Shown: positions 26,885 to 36,421, numbered from the stretch's first letter. The stretch: 64,000 nt of DNA from an uncultured Oligoflexales bacterium (GCA_958296095.1 OY282434.1:1-64000); one strand, 5' to 3'. The notes: a model not told the origin generated them from the letters alone. Numbers and translations are program-made.

Positions 26885-27580
26885 ATGAGATTTAGCGGGG
26901 GACGTTGGTGGGGTGTCTTTAGCATTTTGGCATTAACACTGTTGACCGAAAGTTGCATCAAATCAAAACGCGAGCGAGCACAACCAGAATGTCTGCACGG
27001 CAAAGATGCCGACGGTCACTGCCGCTCTGCGCCTGCACGGCCAGCAGCAGCTAAGGTTTGCCAGGGTAATTTTGGCATCAAGGAGAGTGGCACAACCTGT
27101 ATCTTCCACACGGCCGAGCATCCCAACGGTTGTCTTGTATCTGGTTTACACGCCCGTAAAGGCCCAAATCTAGGCTGTGTTGTCTCGGACAGCAATAACC
27201 ACCACTGCACGCTCGCTAATCTCGATAGAGCTGAGCGGTTGTGCGAAGCGAGTGCGCGGGTGGCATGCGATCCCGCCGCAGTGTCTATTTATCTTGAGGT
27301 GCAGGAGAATGGCTTTAAGCCGCACATTGCTTTCGATCAAGGGGAAAAGGTCAAAGCAGGAGCAACGCTTGAGCTTGGCGAACAGCGCTACCGAGGCAGT
27401 GATGTCGTTTCATCCGATAGTCTAGTAGATGGCAGGAAAATTTTGAGCATGGACCTGAAGATTCCGTGGACCCTTGACTATACCAAAGAAGATGGTACGG
27501 AAGTGCAGGCCGGAGGGGTGGTCAGTGCCAATAACAAATCGAAGGATACTGCCGCACGTGGCGAGATCTGCCCGCTATGA
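26885..27580 (+). CDS. Small Cys-rich lipoprotein, function unknown
   Basis: 231 residues. ATG 26885 is chosen because GGAGGCGAG lies just upstream and it gives a signal MRFSGGRWWGVFSILALT ending near TESC, a weak lipobox. The mature part has about ten Cys residues in its first 120 positions (AKVCQGNFGIKESGTTC and similar), then a beta-rich C-terminal half. I do not recognise the family. The gene follows spoVR by 25 bases and may be read through from the prkA operon. It is convergent with thrS and overlaps its end by 6 bases. Confidence 0.75.
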   Translation: MRFSGGRWWGVFSILALTLLTESCIKSKRERAQPECLHGKDADGHCRSAPARPAAAKVCQGNFGIKESGTTCIFHTAEHPNGCLVSGLHARKGPNLGCVVSDSNNHHCTLANLDRAERLCEASARVACDPAAVSIYLEVQENGFKPHIAFDQGEKVKAGATLELGEQRYRGSDVVSSDSLVDGRKILSMDLKIPWTLDYTKEDGTEVQAGGVVSANNKSKDTAARGEICPL

Positions 27581-29344
27581 CGCGGGCTGGACGCGGCGGC
27601 GGGCTGCATGTTCCTCGACCAACAACTGCACCGCCTCGTCTTGTGGCAGGCTTTGCTGGGCGCGCACGCCGTGCCGACGGATAGTGACCGTGTGCGCTTC
27701 GACTTCGTGCGCCCCAACGATGAGTTGCACAGGAATTTTACGCAATGCCGCCATTTTTATTTTCTTGGCAAAACTGTTGTTGCTGCTATCAAGCTCGACG
27801 CGCAGCATTTTTGCCCGCAAACGTTGCCGTAACGTCTGGGCATAATCTTGAAAACTTGCGGCGACAGGAACGATCATTACCTGCACAGGCGCACACCACA
27901 AAGGCAGTGCTCCACCGCAATGTTCCAGCAGGTGACTGATAAGTCGCTCGTGGCTTGATAGTGGGGCACGATGAATTACCAGCGGTGTTTCCTCTTTGTC
28001 TTGCTCGTTGCTGAAGGTAAGATTGAAGTTGAGGGGGCTTAAAAAATCTAGCTGAATGGTGGAAAAAGTTTCTTCCCGCCCCATTAAATTTTTAAATTGA
28101 AAATCAACCTTCGGCCCATAGAATGCCGCTTCGCCAGGCCCCTCAAAGTAGTCGAGCTGACAAGCACGGCACGCCTCACGCAACAACTGCTGTGCCTGTA
28201 CCCACGTCTCTTGGTCGCCGAGATACTTGTCCTTTTTGCTAACATCGGCGGTGGAGAGACGCACTCGGAATTTTTCCAGCTGCAGCGTCTGGTAAAGCTC
28301 ACGGTGCATGGCAATTATATTGGTGAACTCCTCTTGCAGTTGCGACAGGCGCAGATAGATGTGGGCATCGTGAATGGTAAGACACCTGACCCGCAACAGA
28401 CCTGATAGTTCGCCTGATTGTTCGTAACGGTAGCAAGTGCCAAATTCGGCGAGACGCAGCGGCAACTCCCGATAACTGCGTTTGCGAAAAGCAAAAATTA
28501 AATGATGATGGGGGCAGTTCATCGGCTTGAGGAAAAAAGTCTCATTGCCCTCTGCGGTGCGCAAAGGCGGAAACATCGACTCCCGATAGGCAGGCAAGTG
28601 CTTGGAACGCAGGTATAGCTCGTCTTTAGCGATGTGCGGCGTTGTAACCCGCTGATAGCCGTGCCGAAACTCGATTTCCTTGGCATAATCCTCTAGCGCG
28701 TCTCTGATAACTGTGCCATTAGGCAACCACAAGGGCAGGCCACGTCCGACCTGTGGATCGAAAGTAAAAATTTCCAGCTCTCGTCCCAGCTTCTTATGAT
28801 CGAACTGCTCAGCACGGGTGCGCTGTGCCAGAAAATCCTGCAGTTCTGCCGCACTATTGAAGGCCAAGCCGTATATCCTCGTCAGCATGCGGCGTTGCTC
28901 ATCGCCGCGCCAGTAAGCTCCAGCAATGCGATCGAGTTTGAAGGCATCGGCAGGCAACTCGCTGGTTTTAGCGACGTGCGGCCCGGCGCAGAGATCGAGG
29001 AAGTGTTCGTTTTCGTAGAAAGAAAAGACCGTTGTGCCCTCCTCTTTCAAGGCGGTGACCTGCTCTTGCTTATAGGGTTCGTGGGCGAGGCGGGCTAAGG
29101 CCTGTTCATAGTCGCCTTCAAAATGAGTGAAGCTTTGATTTTGGGCGATAATTTTTTTCATCTGGCGTTCGATTTTTTTTAATTGCGTGGCGGGCAATGC
29201 GGCTTCACCGAGATCAAAATCGTAGTAGAAACCGTCTTCGGTAGGCGGCCCGAAGCCGAGCTGGGCCTGAGGGTAGAACTTCTTCACTGCCTGCGCCAGC
29301 ACGTGTGCCAATGAATGTCGGATGCGGTAGAGACGGTCGTCCAC
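27575..29344 (-). CDS. thrS: Threonyl-tRNA synthetase lacking the N-terminal TGS domain
   Basis: 589 residues; full-length bacterial ThrS is about 640. The protein begins directly at the editing domain (HSLAHVLAQAVKKFYP, with the second half CAGPHV), so the TGS domain is missing. The catalytic core is complete: MNCPHH and DAHIY supply two of the zinc ligands, motif 2 is FGTCYRYEQSGELSGLLRVR, and HRAPLSSHERL supplies motif 3 with the third ligand. The anticodon-binding domain ends in VEAHTVTIRRHG. An upstream start within 29345-29450 that restores TGS is not visible. TGS-less ThrS enzymes are known and active. No infC/rpmI/rplT genes follow. Confidence 0.94.
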   Translation of the reverse strand: MDDRLYRIRHSLAHVLAQAVKKFYPQAQLGFGPPTEDGFYYDFDLGEAALPATQLKKIERQMKKIIAQNQSFTHFEGDYEQALARLAHEPYKQEQVTALKEEGTTVFSFYENEHFLDLCAGPHVAKTSELPADAFKLDRIAGAYWRGDEQRRMLTRIYGLAFNSAAELQDFLAQRTRAEQFDHKKLGRELEIFTFDPQVGRGLPLWLPNGTVIRDALEDYAKEIEFRHGYQRVTTPHIAKDELYLRSKHLPAYRESMFPPLRTAEGNETFFLKPMNCPHHHLIFAFRKRSYRELPLRLAEFGTCYRYEQSGELSGLLRVRCLTIHDAHIYLRLSQLQEEFTNIIAMHRELYQTLQLEKFRVRLSTADVSKKDKYLGDQETWVQAQQLLREACRACQLDYFEGPGEAAFYGPKVDFQFKNLMGREETFSTIQLDFLSPLNFNLTFSNEQDKEETPLVIHRAPLSSHERLISHLLEHCGGALPLWCAPVQVMIVPVAASFQDYAQTLRQRLRAKMLRVELDSSNNSFAKKIKMAALRKIPVQLIVGAHEVEAHTVTIRRHGVRAQQSLPQDEAVQLLVEEHAARRRVQPAS

Positions 29345-29539
29345 GTAGTGCCCGCTAAAAATCTTTGGCTGAGCCTTTTACCACCAGCGCACCGGGTTCG
29401 ACGGAGCCAGCCCTGCACGCTCCTTCCCTAAGCGGAGAGCTAAAGACATGGCATTGGTCTCGCTTTATGCCCGACATAGCCTGTTGACCCCCCCGCGGTG
29501 CTGTGCTCTTGTAGCAGAGAACGGCGTGACTGACAAGAC

Positions 29540-30490
29540 GTGGCTACGACTCCTGACTATACCTGCACACTGCACGGCACCCACCTGCCAGCTCGCATCG
29601 ATCGGGCGCTGGTGGCAGCCTTGCCTTCGCTCTCACGTCGGTGTATTCGGCGGGCGCTCGATCAGGGTGGCATTTACCTCAATCGCCGTCGTGTGCGTGT
29701 TGCCTCACGGCTGGTGTTTGGCGGTGATGCGGTAGAGATTTTTTTGCCGACCACCTCGTCGCGGCAGCCAGCACCCCAGCTGGGCCGGGGCGATATTCTT
29801 TACCACGATCCAGACCTCTTGATAATCAACAAGCCACCATGCCTGCTCAGCCAAGCCACCCGCCAGCAAACCGTTGCCCATCTGATCCCTGCCGTGCGCC
29901 AGCTCTTGCCTGAGTGCGACACACTGCACATCGTGCACCGTCTCGATGGAGAGACTTCGGGGGCAATCATGCTGGCTCGCAATCGCCCCACCGCGGTTTT
30001 TTTGGGACAGCAACTGCGGGAGAGGCGCATCAAAAAACAGTACCTCGCTCTCTGTGCGGGCATCCCTACCTGGACACGCCACACCGAACATAGCCATCTA
30101 TCGCCCATCGCTAAAGATCTTGGCACGGTTAGCGTTGCTGATCAGGCGCGGGCACACACACGGGAGGCCCGGACACGCTTCACGGTATTGACTAGCGCGT
30201 CTGCTTGCCCTGTTGCGCTGTTAAAGTGCGAGCCACACAGCGGACGCAGCCATCAAATTCGGGCGCAATTGCTGCATCTCAACTTGCCGCTGCTGGGCGA
30301 TAAGAAATACAGCAACACCCGACCGCTATTGCCAGCAAATGCCGCGGCACTTACTAGCGCGCACCATCTGCTGCATGCCCACCGCCTCACCTTGCGTCCT
30401 GCACGACGACGTGAGCCGATTAGCGTGCAGGCGCCACTGCCTACTAACTTCCGCAAAATTTTGACTGTGCTGGGAATAAGGGCTGTTTAA
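29540..30490 (+). CDS. RluA/RluD-family pseudouridine synthase
   Basis: 316 residues. An N-terminal S4 RNA-binding domain (about residues 15-65, RIDRALVAALPSLSRRCI) precedes the catalytic domain. The catalytic Asp lies in HIVHRLDGETSG, and later family motifs YLALC and CEPHSGRSHQIRAQL are present. It modifies uridines in rRNA or tRNA; which site cannot be read from sequence. GTG 29540 is the best start near the S4 domain. It is divergent from thrS. Confidence 0.9.
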   Translation: MATTPDYTCTLHGTHLPARIDRALVAALPSLSRRCIRRALDQGGIYLNRRRVRVASRLVFGGDAVEIFLPTTSSRQPAPQLGRGDILYHDPDLLIINKPPCLLSQATRQQTVAHLIPAVRQLLPECDTLHIVHRLDGETSGAIMLARNRPTAVFLGQQLRERRIKKQYLALCAGIPTWTRHTEHSHLSPIAKDLGTVSVADQARAHTREARTRFTVLTSASACPVALLKCEPHSGRSHQIRAQLLHLNLPLLGDKKYSNTRPLLPANAAALTSAHHLLHAHRLTLRPARRREPISVQAPLPTNFRKILTVLGIRAV

Positions 30491-30492
30491 TC

Positions 30493-30520
30493 TTTACAAA
30501 AAGTTTTTACCTGTGATAAC
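30493..30520 (+). promoter_or_regulatory. Candidate sigma-70-like promoter for the M3 peptidase
   Basis: TTTACA (30493-30498), a 16-base spacer, and GATAAC (30515-30520) preceded by TG as in extended -10 elements. A ribosome site GAGGAG follows near 30542. Weak matches, read by eye. Confidence 0.4.
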
Positions 30521-30553
30521 CCCCGTAGGTCGACTAGTAACGAGGAGTTTATA

Positions 30554-32701
30554 ATGCGTCGGTGGGAAACATTAGTGTGGGTGTTTGTAGTTACTTTGCT
30601 TACGGCCCAGCTTGGGTGGGCACAGGGAATGAGGCCAGTGCAATACTTGGCACGCAATCCGTTATTGCGGGGGGCGGTGCTGCCACGTTATGACGAGATC
30701 AGCCACGAGCATGTCGCCGCGGCGATGGAACACTTGCGCAACTTTGCCGACAAGAAGATCGCGGCGATCGAGCAAGACGACTCGACAGACTTTGCCTCGC
30801 TGTTCGATGCGTTGGGCGGCATCAACCTCTACCTCAGTAAAATTTGGCGGCCGATCGAGCATCTGCATATGGTGCGTTCCGACGACGACCTGCGTCCTGT
30901 GCACGAGCAAGCTAATCAGCAGATTGAAACCCTCAGGTCGCAGGTGGCACAGAATCCTGTCATTCACCGCAAGTTGTTGGCGTTGGAGAAAGACCAGAGC
31001 CTCAGTGCTGTGCAGCGGCACATGGTGAAGTTACGTCTTGATACGGCGCGTGATCTGGGGGTGGCGTTGGCAGGTGAAGCGCAGGCGCGTTTCAATGCTA
31101 TCAGCGAGGAGTTGGCAGCATTGGCAGCACGTTTCGCCAACAACAGCCTCGATGCGACAAAATCTTTCCAGCTTATCCTGCGTGACGAGAGTGAGATTGT
31201 GGGTTTGCCTGCCAGTTTTCTAGCGCGGGCGGCACAAAACTACGCACAGGTGATAGGCGACGCGGCGAGTGCAGAGGCGGGGCCTTGGCTGATAACGCTT
31301 GATCTTCCCAGCTACAAGCCATTCATGGAATATAGCGAGCGGCGCGATCTGCGTGAGCAGGTCTACCGTGCTGCCGTCAGCATTGCAGCAGCTGAACCGT
31401 TCGACAACACACCAATCATCACGCGTGTCTTGCAGTTGCGCAATGAACAGGCGCGACTGCTTGGCTTTCCCCACCACGCGGCGCGGGTGCTGTCCACCAA
31501 GATGGCTGGCAATGTCGCCAGGGTCGAGCAACTGCTAGATGAGTTGCACGCAGCTGGGTATCCGCGTCTTATCGAGGAACGACGGCAGCTACGTGCCTAT
31601 GCCGCGGCACACGGCAACCACAAGCAATTTGCGGAGTGGGATGTATCTTATTGGGAACGCAGAATGATGGAGGAGCAAATTGATCTCGACCCAGAGTCGC
31701 TGCGTCAATACTTCCCGTTGCCGCGTGTGTTCGATGGTTTACGGGGGTTGCTCGGCAAGCTGTTCGGCATCAGTATTGAGGAAAACACTGCTGGAGTGCA
31801 GGTCTGGCATCCCGATGTCAAGTTTTATCAGGTGCGCGATGCTGATGGCACACACATTGCCTCGTTTTATTTTGATCCCTACAGCCGTCCGCAGAATAAA
31901 TCTGGCGGGGCCTGGATGGATAACTGCAATAGTCGTCATGTCAACCCCGCGGGGGGACTGGAAATTCCTGTCTGCCACGTCGTTACTAACTTTTCTCCCC
32001 CCACAGGCGATAAGCCTGCGGTGCTCGACATGCTTGAGGTAAGAACTCTGTTTCATGAATTCGGTCATGTGATGCACGAACTGCTGACCACGGTTGATTA
32101 CGGTGAAGTTGCTGGGACCGTAGGGGTTGAGTGGGACGCGATAGAGATACCGAGCAACCTGTTTGAAAATTTTATCTACCTCGACGAGGTCATGCCTACC
32201 ATCTCAGGACATGTTGAAAGTGGTGATCCTCTTCCTGCCGAGATGTTGACGCGTCTGCGACAATTGAAACGCTTTCGTGTTGCTAGCCAGCTCCAGCGTC
32301 AGATTTTTTATGGTCGTATCGACTTGCAGTTGCACACCGACTTTGATCCTAACACGCAGAGTCCACTGGCATTGATGCGGAAACTGCACACAGAAGCTCT
32401 GGCCCAGCCGCCACTCGACGACTACCGCTTTCTCAATAGTTTTCGTCACATTTTTGCAGGCAGCTATCATGTTAACTATTACAGCTACGAGTGGAGTAAA
32501 GTGCTGTCCGCCGATGCCTTTGAATTATTCAAAGAAAATGGCTTTGACGCTGAGGGTTTGCGACTTAGCGGGAGCAAATATCGTGACATCGTGCTGGCTG
32601 CTGGCGGCAGCAGGCCAGCGGCAGATATTTTTATCGAGTTGCGCGGTCGTCTTCCCTCAACCCAACCGTTAATCGAAAGCTATGGATTGCTGGAAGAATG
32701 A
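30554..32701 (+). CDS. M3-family zinc oligopeptidase, exported (Dcp/OpdA-like)
   Basis: 715 residues. A signal peptide (VFVVTLLTAQLGWA) distinguishes it from cytosolic oligopeptidase A, so it is likely periplasmic. The mature part starts NPLLRGAVLPRYDEISHEHV, typical of the PrlC/Dcp group. The zinc site is HEFGH at residues 501-505, with the third ligand Glu in AIEIPSN (about 531). The C-terminal FAGSYHVNYYSYEWSKVL motif of the family is intact. It would degrade short peptides, for example those released by SppA or envelope proteases. Confidence 0.92.
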   Translation: MRRWETLVWVFVVTLLTAQLGWAQGMRPVQYLARNPLLRGAVLPRYDEISHEHVAAAMEHLRNFADKKIAAIEQDDSTDFASLFDALGGINLYLSKIWRPIEHLHMVRSDDDLRPVHEQANQQIETLRSQVAQNPVIHRKLLALEKDQSLSAVQRHMVKLRLDTARDLGVALAGEAQARFNAISEELAALAARFANNSLDATKSFQLILRDESEIVGLPASFLARAAQNYAQVIGDAASAEAGPWLITLDLPSYKPFMEYSERRDLREQVYRAAVSIAAAEPFDNTPIITRVLQLRNEQARLLGFPHHAARVLSTKMAGNVARVEQLLDELHAAGYPRLIEERRQLRAYAAAHGNHKQFAEWDVSYWERRMMEEQIDLDPESLRQYFPLPRVFDGLRGLLGKLFGISIEENTAGVQVWHPDVKFYQVRDADGTHIASFYFDPYSRPQNKSGGAWMDNCNSRHVNPAGGLEIPVCHVVTNFSPPTGDKPAVLDMLEVRTLFHEFGHVMHELLTTVDYGEVAGTVGVEWDAIEIPSNLFENFIYLDEVMPTISGHVESGDPLPAEMLTRLRQLKRFRVASQLQRQIFYGRIDLQLHTDFDPNTQSPLALMRKLHTEALAQPPLDDYRFLNSFRHIFAGSYHVNYYSYEWSKVLSADAFELFKENGFDAEGLRLSGSKYRDIVLAAGGSRPAADIFIELRGRLPSTQPLIESYGLLEE

Positions 32702-32778
32702 CCATATCTACAGTTCCTACTGCTGGCGGAACAGATAGAACGCGTTGGATTTAAGCGACTGCGAGATAGGGGTAGAGG

Positions 32779-32820
32779 TGTGGCTTCCATTGCGGAGAAC
32801 AGTATCTCTCGGAAGCCACA
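32779..32820. other. Stem-loop between convergent genes
   Basis: TGTGGCTTCC (32779-32788) is a perfect 10-base complement of GGAAGCCACA (32811-32820), with an inner GAGA/TCTC pair in the loop. It lies between the M3 peptidase stop and the end of the convergent lipoprotein gene, where a bidirectional terminator would be expected, but there is no clear T-run. Confidence 0.5.
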
Positions 32821-32831
32821 GTGTTGCTCTG

Positions 32832-33701
32832 TTAGTCAGCGGGCCAGGTAGCGTACCACAGTGTGCCATCACGATCGAAAGAAATTATATCGTGACTCCC
32901 CACTCCATTAAAATCCGTCCTTTTTTCGTCGAAGTATACTGCGGCGGTTTGGTCATCCACCTCAAGGCTACGGTCATGCGGCGGAGGCGTAATATTTATT
33001 TTCAAAATGCCATCAGAAGCATCACATTTAATCTTACTGGCCATGTTTGGATTTTTTCTAAGATAGGAACTTAGTCCATAGATATTATAATCTTGTCCAT
33101 TACTATTGAAGTTGAAGAAGCCACGTCCCTGGTTCAGTATCCCGCTGCAACTTGAGAGGAAAGTGTTGTAGGGGTCAGCACTTGAGCCTGTTGTCGGTAG
33201 CGGCGCAGGTTTCTTTTCGCCCGTCATGCCCTTGAACAGATCTTCGGTAATCCAGACAGATTTTTTCTCGCCCTGAGTGGTACTTATGTGTGCCCCGATT
33301 TCGGAGGAATAGGTGTCCCCATCAGAAGTAAAGCTTATCTTCGAGTTACCCATAGGATAAGCTGTGTGAGCACGCTTATTGTGATCTATCTGCCACTCGC
33401 TACCATCAGGATCTGTGCCGCTACCCTCATCATTTAATTCGATTATTTGTACAGGTTTTTCGAGTTCACTAGGTCGCAAATCCTTGATCTTTAATTCTGT
33501 CGGTTTGCGGTCAACATATACCACTTCTACAGCCACCGGAATTTTTTTACCTTGGCCCTCAAAGGCCACCACGTAGTGCTGGGGTCGTTTTGCTCCTTGA
33601 TTTGATGTCTCCCCAGAAATTTTCACAGTGGAATCTTGCTCTCCCTGATCCACCGTACAGCCGATCAAAAGCACCGTTGTCAATAGCACTAGATGTTTCA
33701 T
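32832..33701 (-). CDS. Lipoprotein of unknown function
   Basis: 289 residues. The start MKHLVLLTTVLLIGC gives a good lipobox (LIGC), and AGAGGA lies eight bases upstream; an earlier in-frame ATG would push the signal inside. The mature protein is hydrophilic and rich in Lys, Asp and Ser with few Cys residues (LSSCSGIL and IKCDAS). No family recognised. The promoter region upstream (33702-33810) is AT-rich and followed by repeat array 3. Confidence 0.78.
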   Translation of the reverse strand: MKHLVLLTTVLLIGCTVDQGEQDSTVKISGETSNQGAKRPQHYVVAFEGQGKKIPVAVEVVYVDRKPTELKIKDLRPSELEKPVQIIELNDEGSGTDPDGSEWQIDHNKRAHTAYPMGNSKISFTSDGDTYSSEIGAHISTTQGEKKSVWITEDLFKGMTGEKKPAPLPTTGSSADPYNTFLSSCSGILNQGRGFFNFNSNGQDYNIYGLSSYLRKNPNMASKIKCDASDGILKINITPPPHDRSLEVDDQTAAVYFDEKRTDFNGVGSHDIISFDRDGTLWYATWPAD

Positions 33702-33811
33702 TTCTGTTATCCTCTGTTGCAATTAGAAAAAAGACTCACCCACCACATCGGTATTCCGTTTTTTTTGTTGAGTAGAAATTTACAACTATTTGATATTACT
33801 TTTGTATTTTT

Positions 33812-35045
33812 TTAAAGACCTGCGCTGCGCGGCTTTTTTGTAACGCTCGCTGCTGCGCTACGCGCTACGCGGCTCTTCGTAACGCTCGCTTCCTAGCTCG
33901 CTTCGCTCGCTACGCTGCTTTTTGTAACGCTCGCCTTACGAGACTGTTTGCTGCTTTCTAGCTCCCTCGCTGCTTATCCTCTAGTCTCTCTGCATCCTCT
34001 CGCTGCTTGCGCTCTGATCTCCCTGTATTGCGTTCAAGCTTGCTCACCGAGGGCTCCATGAACGGCAGGGAGAGACCGTGCGCTGCGCTGCGGCTTTTTG
34101 TATCGCTCGCTTCCTAGCTCGCTGCATGTTCTCAGATCTCTCGTTATTGCGTTCAGATTATGCTTTTGCACAAGGCATGTACTTGCACCTAACTCAAGGG
34201 AGAGTTTCTCGGCAGGTCTGCTCCCTGCCAAGACAACGGAGGCCTGTGCTACTTGCCTCTTGCCTACAGAGAGCTCCATGAACGGCAGGGAGAGACCGTG
34301 CGCTGCGCTGCGGCTTTTTGTATCGCTCGCTTCCTAGCTCGCTTCGCTCGCTACGCTGCTTTTTGTAACGCTCGCTTGCTAGCTCGCTGCTTGTTCTCGG
34401 ATCTCCCTGTATTGCGTTCAGGCTTGCCCCTAGCCCCTCTGCTTGCCCACAGACCTCTCGGATGTTGAGCTGAGGTTTGCCGACCGAGAACTCCATGATG
34501 GGCGGGGCGAGGCCGTACGAAAACTCGACCATAAATACTGCCATATTGCCGTCAGATTATGCTTTTGCACAAGGCATGTACTCACAACCTATTTTAGGGA
34601 GAGTTTCTCGGTAGGGCTGCGCCTCGCCAAGACAACGGAGGTACGGGCTAAGGAAGGTCTTTGCTTCTCGCTCTTTGCCATTACACCTCTTGCCTACCGA
34701 GAGCTCCATGAATGGCACGGCGGTACGCGGCTTTTTTGCTACGCTCGCTTCCTAGCTCATCGCTGCGCTACGGCTCTTTGTAACGCTCGCTCTACGAGGC
34801 TTTTTTGCCGCTTTCTCGCTCGCTTCGCTCGCTGGACTTTTTGCCGCTTCCTAGCTCCGCTCGCTGCTTGTTCTCAGACCTCTTGCCATCGCGTTCAGTT
34901 TATTTTTTTGCACAAGGCATGTACTTGCACCTAACTCAAGGGAGAGTTTCTCGCTGATCGGCTTTTTTGCCGCTTGCTAGCTCCACTGTGCCGTGCCAAG
35001 ATAACGGGGGTCTGTGCTAAACATTGCCTAGCTCCACTCGCTGCT
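33812..35045. repeat. Composite repeat array 3 (inverted orientation)
   Basis: Same family as arrays 1 and 2 but reverse-complemented. C units (GTAACGCTCGCTTCCTAGCTCGC) dominate at 33816-33960. A near-complete A copy lies at 34478-34640, with arm pair GGCGAGGC (34506-34513) and GCCTCGCC (34621-34628). Chimeric or truncated A pieces occur at about 34045-34085, 34155-34245, 34262-34310, 34690-34720 and 34900-35020, joined to C units at abrupt borders, so parts have been deleted or swapped. No gene supported. Confidence 0.88.
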
Positions 35046-35048
35046 TGC

Positions 35049-35156
35049 TGTAGTGACCCCCTGAAAAAAACCCGATATTCGCGTTATTTAATACCTGGAC
35101 TACTCGTGCCTCATTCCGGGCCGGAAGGGTGTCCTGTTTCTTAGGGGGTCACGACA
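35049..35156. mobile_element. 108-bp MITE-like element with terminal inverted repeats
   Basis: The left end TGTAGTGACCCCCTGA and the right end, read inward as TGTCGTGACCCCCTAA, form imperfect terminal inverted repeats of about 20 bases, with a perfect 10-base core GTGACCCCCT (35053-35062 and 35143-35152). Ends of the TG...CA type with GTGACCCCC resemble those of some IS3-family elements. The inside is too short to code. I see no clear target duplication. It could be a deletion derivative or a non-autonomous element. Confidence 0.6.
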
Positions 35157-35176
35157 GGGGTGACCATAAAAGGAAA

Positions 35177-36196
35177 TCACAGTTTCTTTTTGAGTCGTGT
35201 TAGCTCAGCAGGGCTGACACCGACAATCTTGCTGATCTCCTGCTCCGGCATCTTGGCACGAAGCATGGCAAGAACAACCTGTTCCCGTTCCTGTTTACGT
35301 CCTCGTTCGAGACCTTGTTCGAGACCTTGTTCGAGACCTTGTTCGAGACCTTGTTCGAGACCTTGTTCGAGACCTTGTTCGAGACCTTGTTCGAGACCTC
35401 GTTCTAGCCCTTGTTTGATGCCACGTTGTTCTGCAACATCGGTAGAAACAGCTAACTTCGGCATAACTCTATCCTCCTGTGGAACATGGCTAAAGTATTT
35501 TTCCTCAACTTCTTGCAAACGCTCGGCAGTAACGCCGTTACCCTCAACTTCCAGAGCATATTCGATCAGCCAGATGACTTCAAGGGCTTTGCCGATGGCG
35601 ATTAACTTGTGACAACCAGCAAGTATCGTTTGCAAAATTCCTTCATCGTGCATGTCACACACATGCTTGAAAAGTAAGAGAAAAACTCCATAATTTTCGA
35701 TAGACAACAGTTTGTCATCGGAAATTTGCCAAAGATGCATTGCGTCTACTCGGTGTGTAACCGAAGGCTCTATGAGGGGTGCCCAGTCGCCCGCGATGAC
35801 CTGCCAATAATCTCGGATCTGCCAATTTCTCTTCCCTGTATAGAGCATCAGCGGACGAGTTGGCGAGCGCGTTTTCTCGCTAATTCTTAGCATATAGCCA
35901 ACTATCTGCACGGATGCCATTCGTTCCGGAAAACTTTTGAGTTCAAGGAGAAGATAACCGATGGTGCGTCTGCCATCCGTGTGAACAAGCTCAACACTGT
36001 AGACAATGTCCGGTAGAAATTCAGCTTTGATGCCAAGATCGATCAATGTTTGGCTTGCCTCGGTCAACGTCGACCAATCGATAATTGCTAACCATGACGG
36101 TGGCAAGAAACGCACAAAGCAAACCCTAGCCAATTCGGGGACTCGTGACAAGATGTGGCGACCATAAAGATCGTGAACTTTGTGAACATTGCCCAT
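35177..36196 (-). CDS. Rpn/transposase_31-like PD-(D/E)XK nuclease with GLEQ tandem repeat
   Basis: 339 residues. ATG 36196 has AGGAGGTC nine bases upstream. The N-terminus (VHKVHDLYGRHILSRVPELARVCFVRFLP) and the core with PDIVYSVEL... then LLLELKSFPERMASVQ fit the Rpn family, whose nuclease residues are Asp and Glu-x-Lys (D in PDIVY, ELK). The C-terminal region has eight to nine copies of GLEQ, a likely helix or coiled coil, and ends in a short helix-turn-helix-like tail (EQEISKIVGVSPAELTRLKKKL). Rpn proteins are mobile-DNA-linked nucleases that promote recombination. It lies 20 bases from the MITE-like element and next to repeat array 3. Confidence 0.75.
   Translation of the reverse strand: MGNVHKVHDLYGRHILSRVPELARVCFVRFLPPSWLAIIDWSTLTEASQTLIDLGIKAEFLPDIVYSVELVHTDGRRTIGYLLLELKSFPERMASVQIVGYMLRISEKTRSPTRPLMLYTGKRNWQIRDYWQVIAGDWAPLIEPSVTHRVDAMHLWQISDDKLLSIENYGVFLLLFKHVCDMHDEGILQTILAGCHKLIAIGKALEVIWLIEYALEVEGNGVTAERLQEVEEKYFSHVPQEDRVMPKLAVSTDVAEQRGIKQGLERGLEQGLEQGLEQGLEQGLEQGLEQGLEQGLERGRKQEREQVVLAMLRAKMPEQEISKIVGVSPAELTRLKKKL
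35305..35412 (-). repeat. 12-bp coding tandem repeat in the Rpn-like gene
   Basis: Eight successive units of GTTCGAGACCTT (35305-35400, last base differing) plus a decayed ninth. On the coding strand each unit encodes four residues (GLEQ). Near identity of the units suggests recent slippage, and the frame is kept for any copy number. Confidence 0.9.
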
Positions 36197-36304
36197 GGAT
36201 AGCAAAGACCTCCTGCTTTGATTATACACTGCAGGTTGTCTCAAAACCACCCAGCGCGGTCGATAGTCATACGAAGTCGAGAGGATTACTGTGGTTGCGA
36301 TGTG

Positions 36305-36370
36305 GCGATGTGGCTACCCCACACCTCTTGCCGACCGAGAGCTCCATGAACGGCGCGGCGAGACCGAAGA
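36305..36370 (-). repeat. Fragment of module A
   Basis: Reverse-oriented piece with CACACCTCTTGCCGACCGAGAG and CTCCATGAACGGCGCGGCGAGACCG, broken off at both ends. It lies between the Rpn-like gene start and the next minus-strand gene; nothing else is seen in 36197-36421. Confidence 0.75.
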
Positions 36371-36421
36371 TGAACTTTTCTGTAATATCAAGCCTTACAA
36401 ACGATTGCGATGGAACTCCCG

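Noticed and set aside
32779..32820. Rho-independent terminator
   Set aside because: The stem is good but lacks a T-run on either strand, so it is listed only as a stem-loop.
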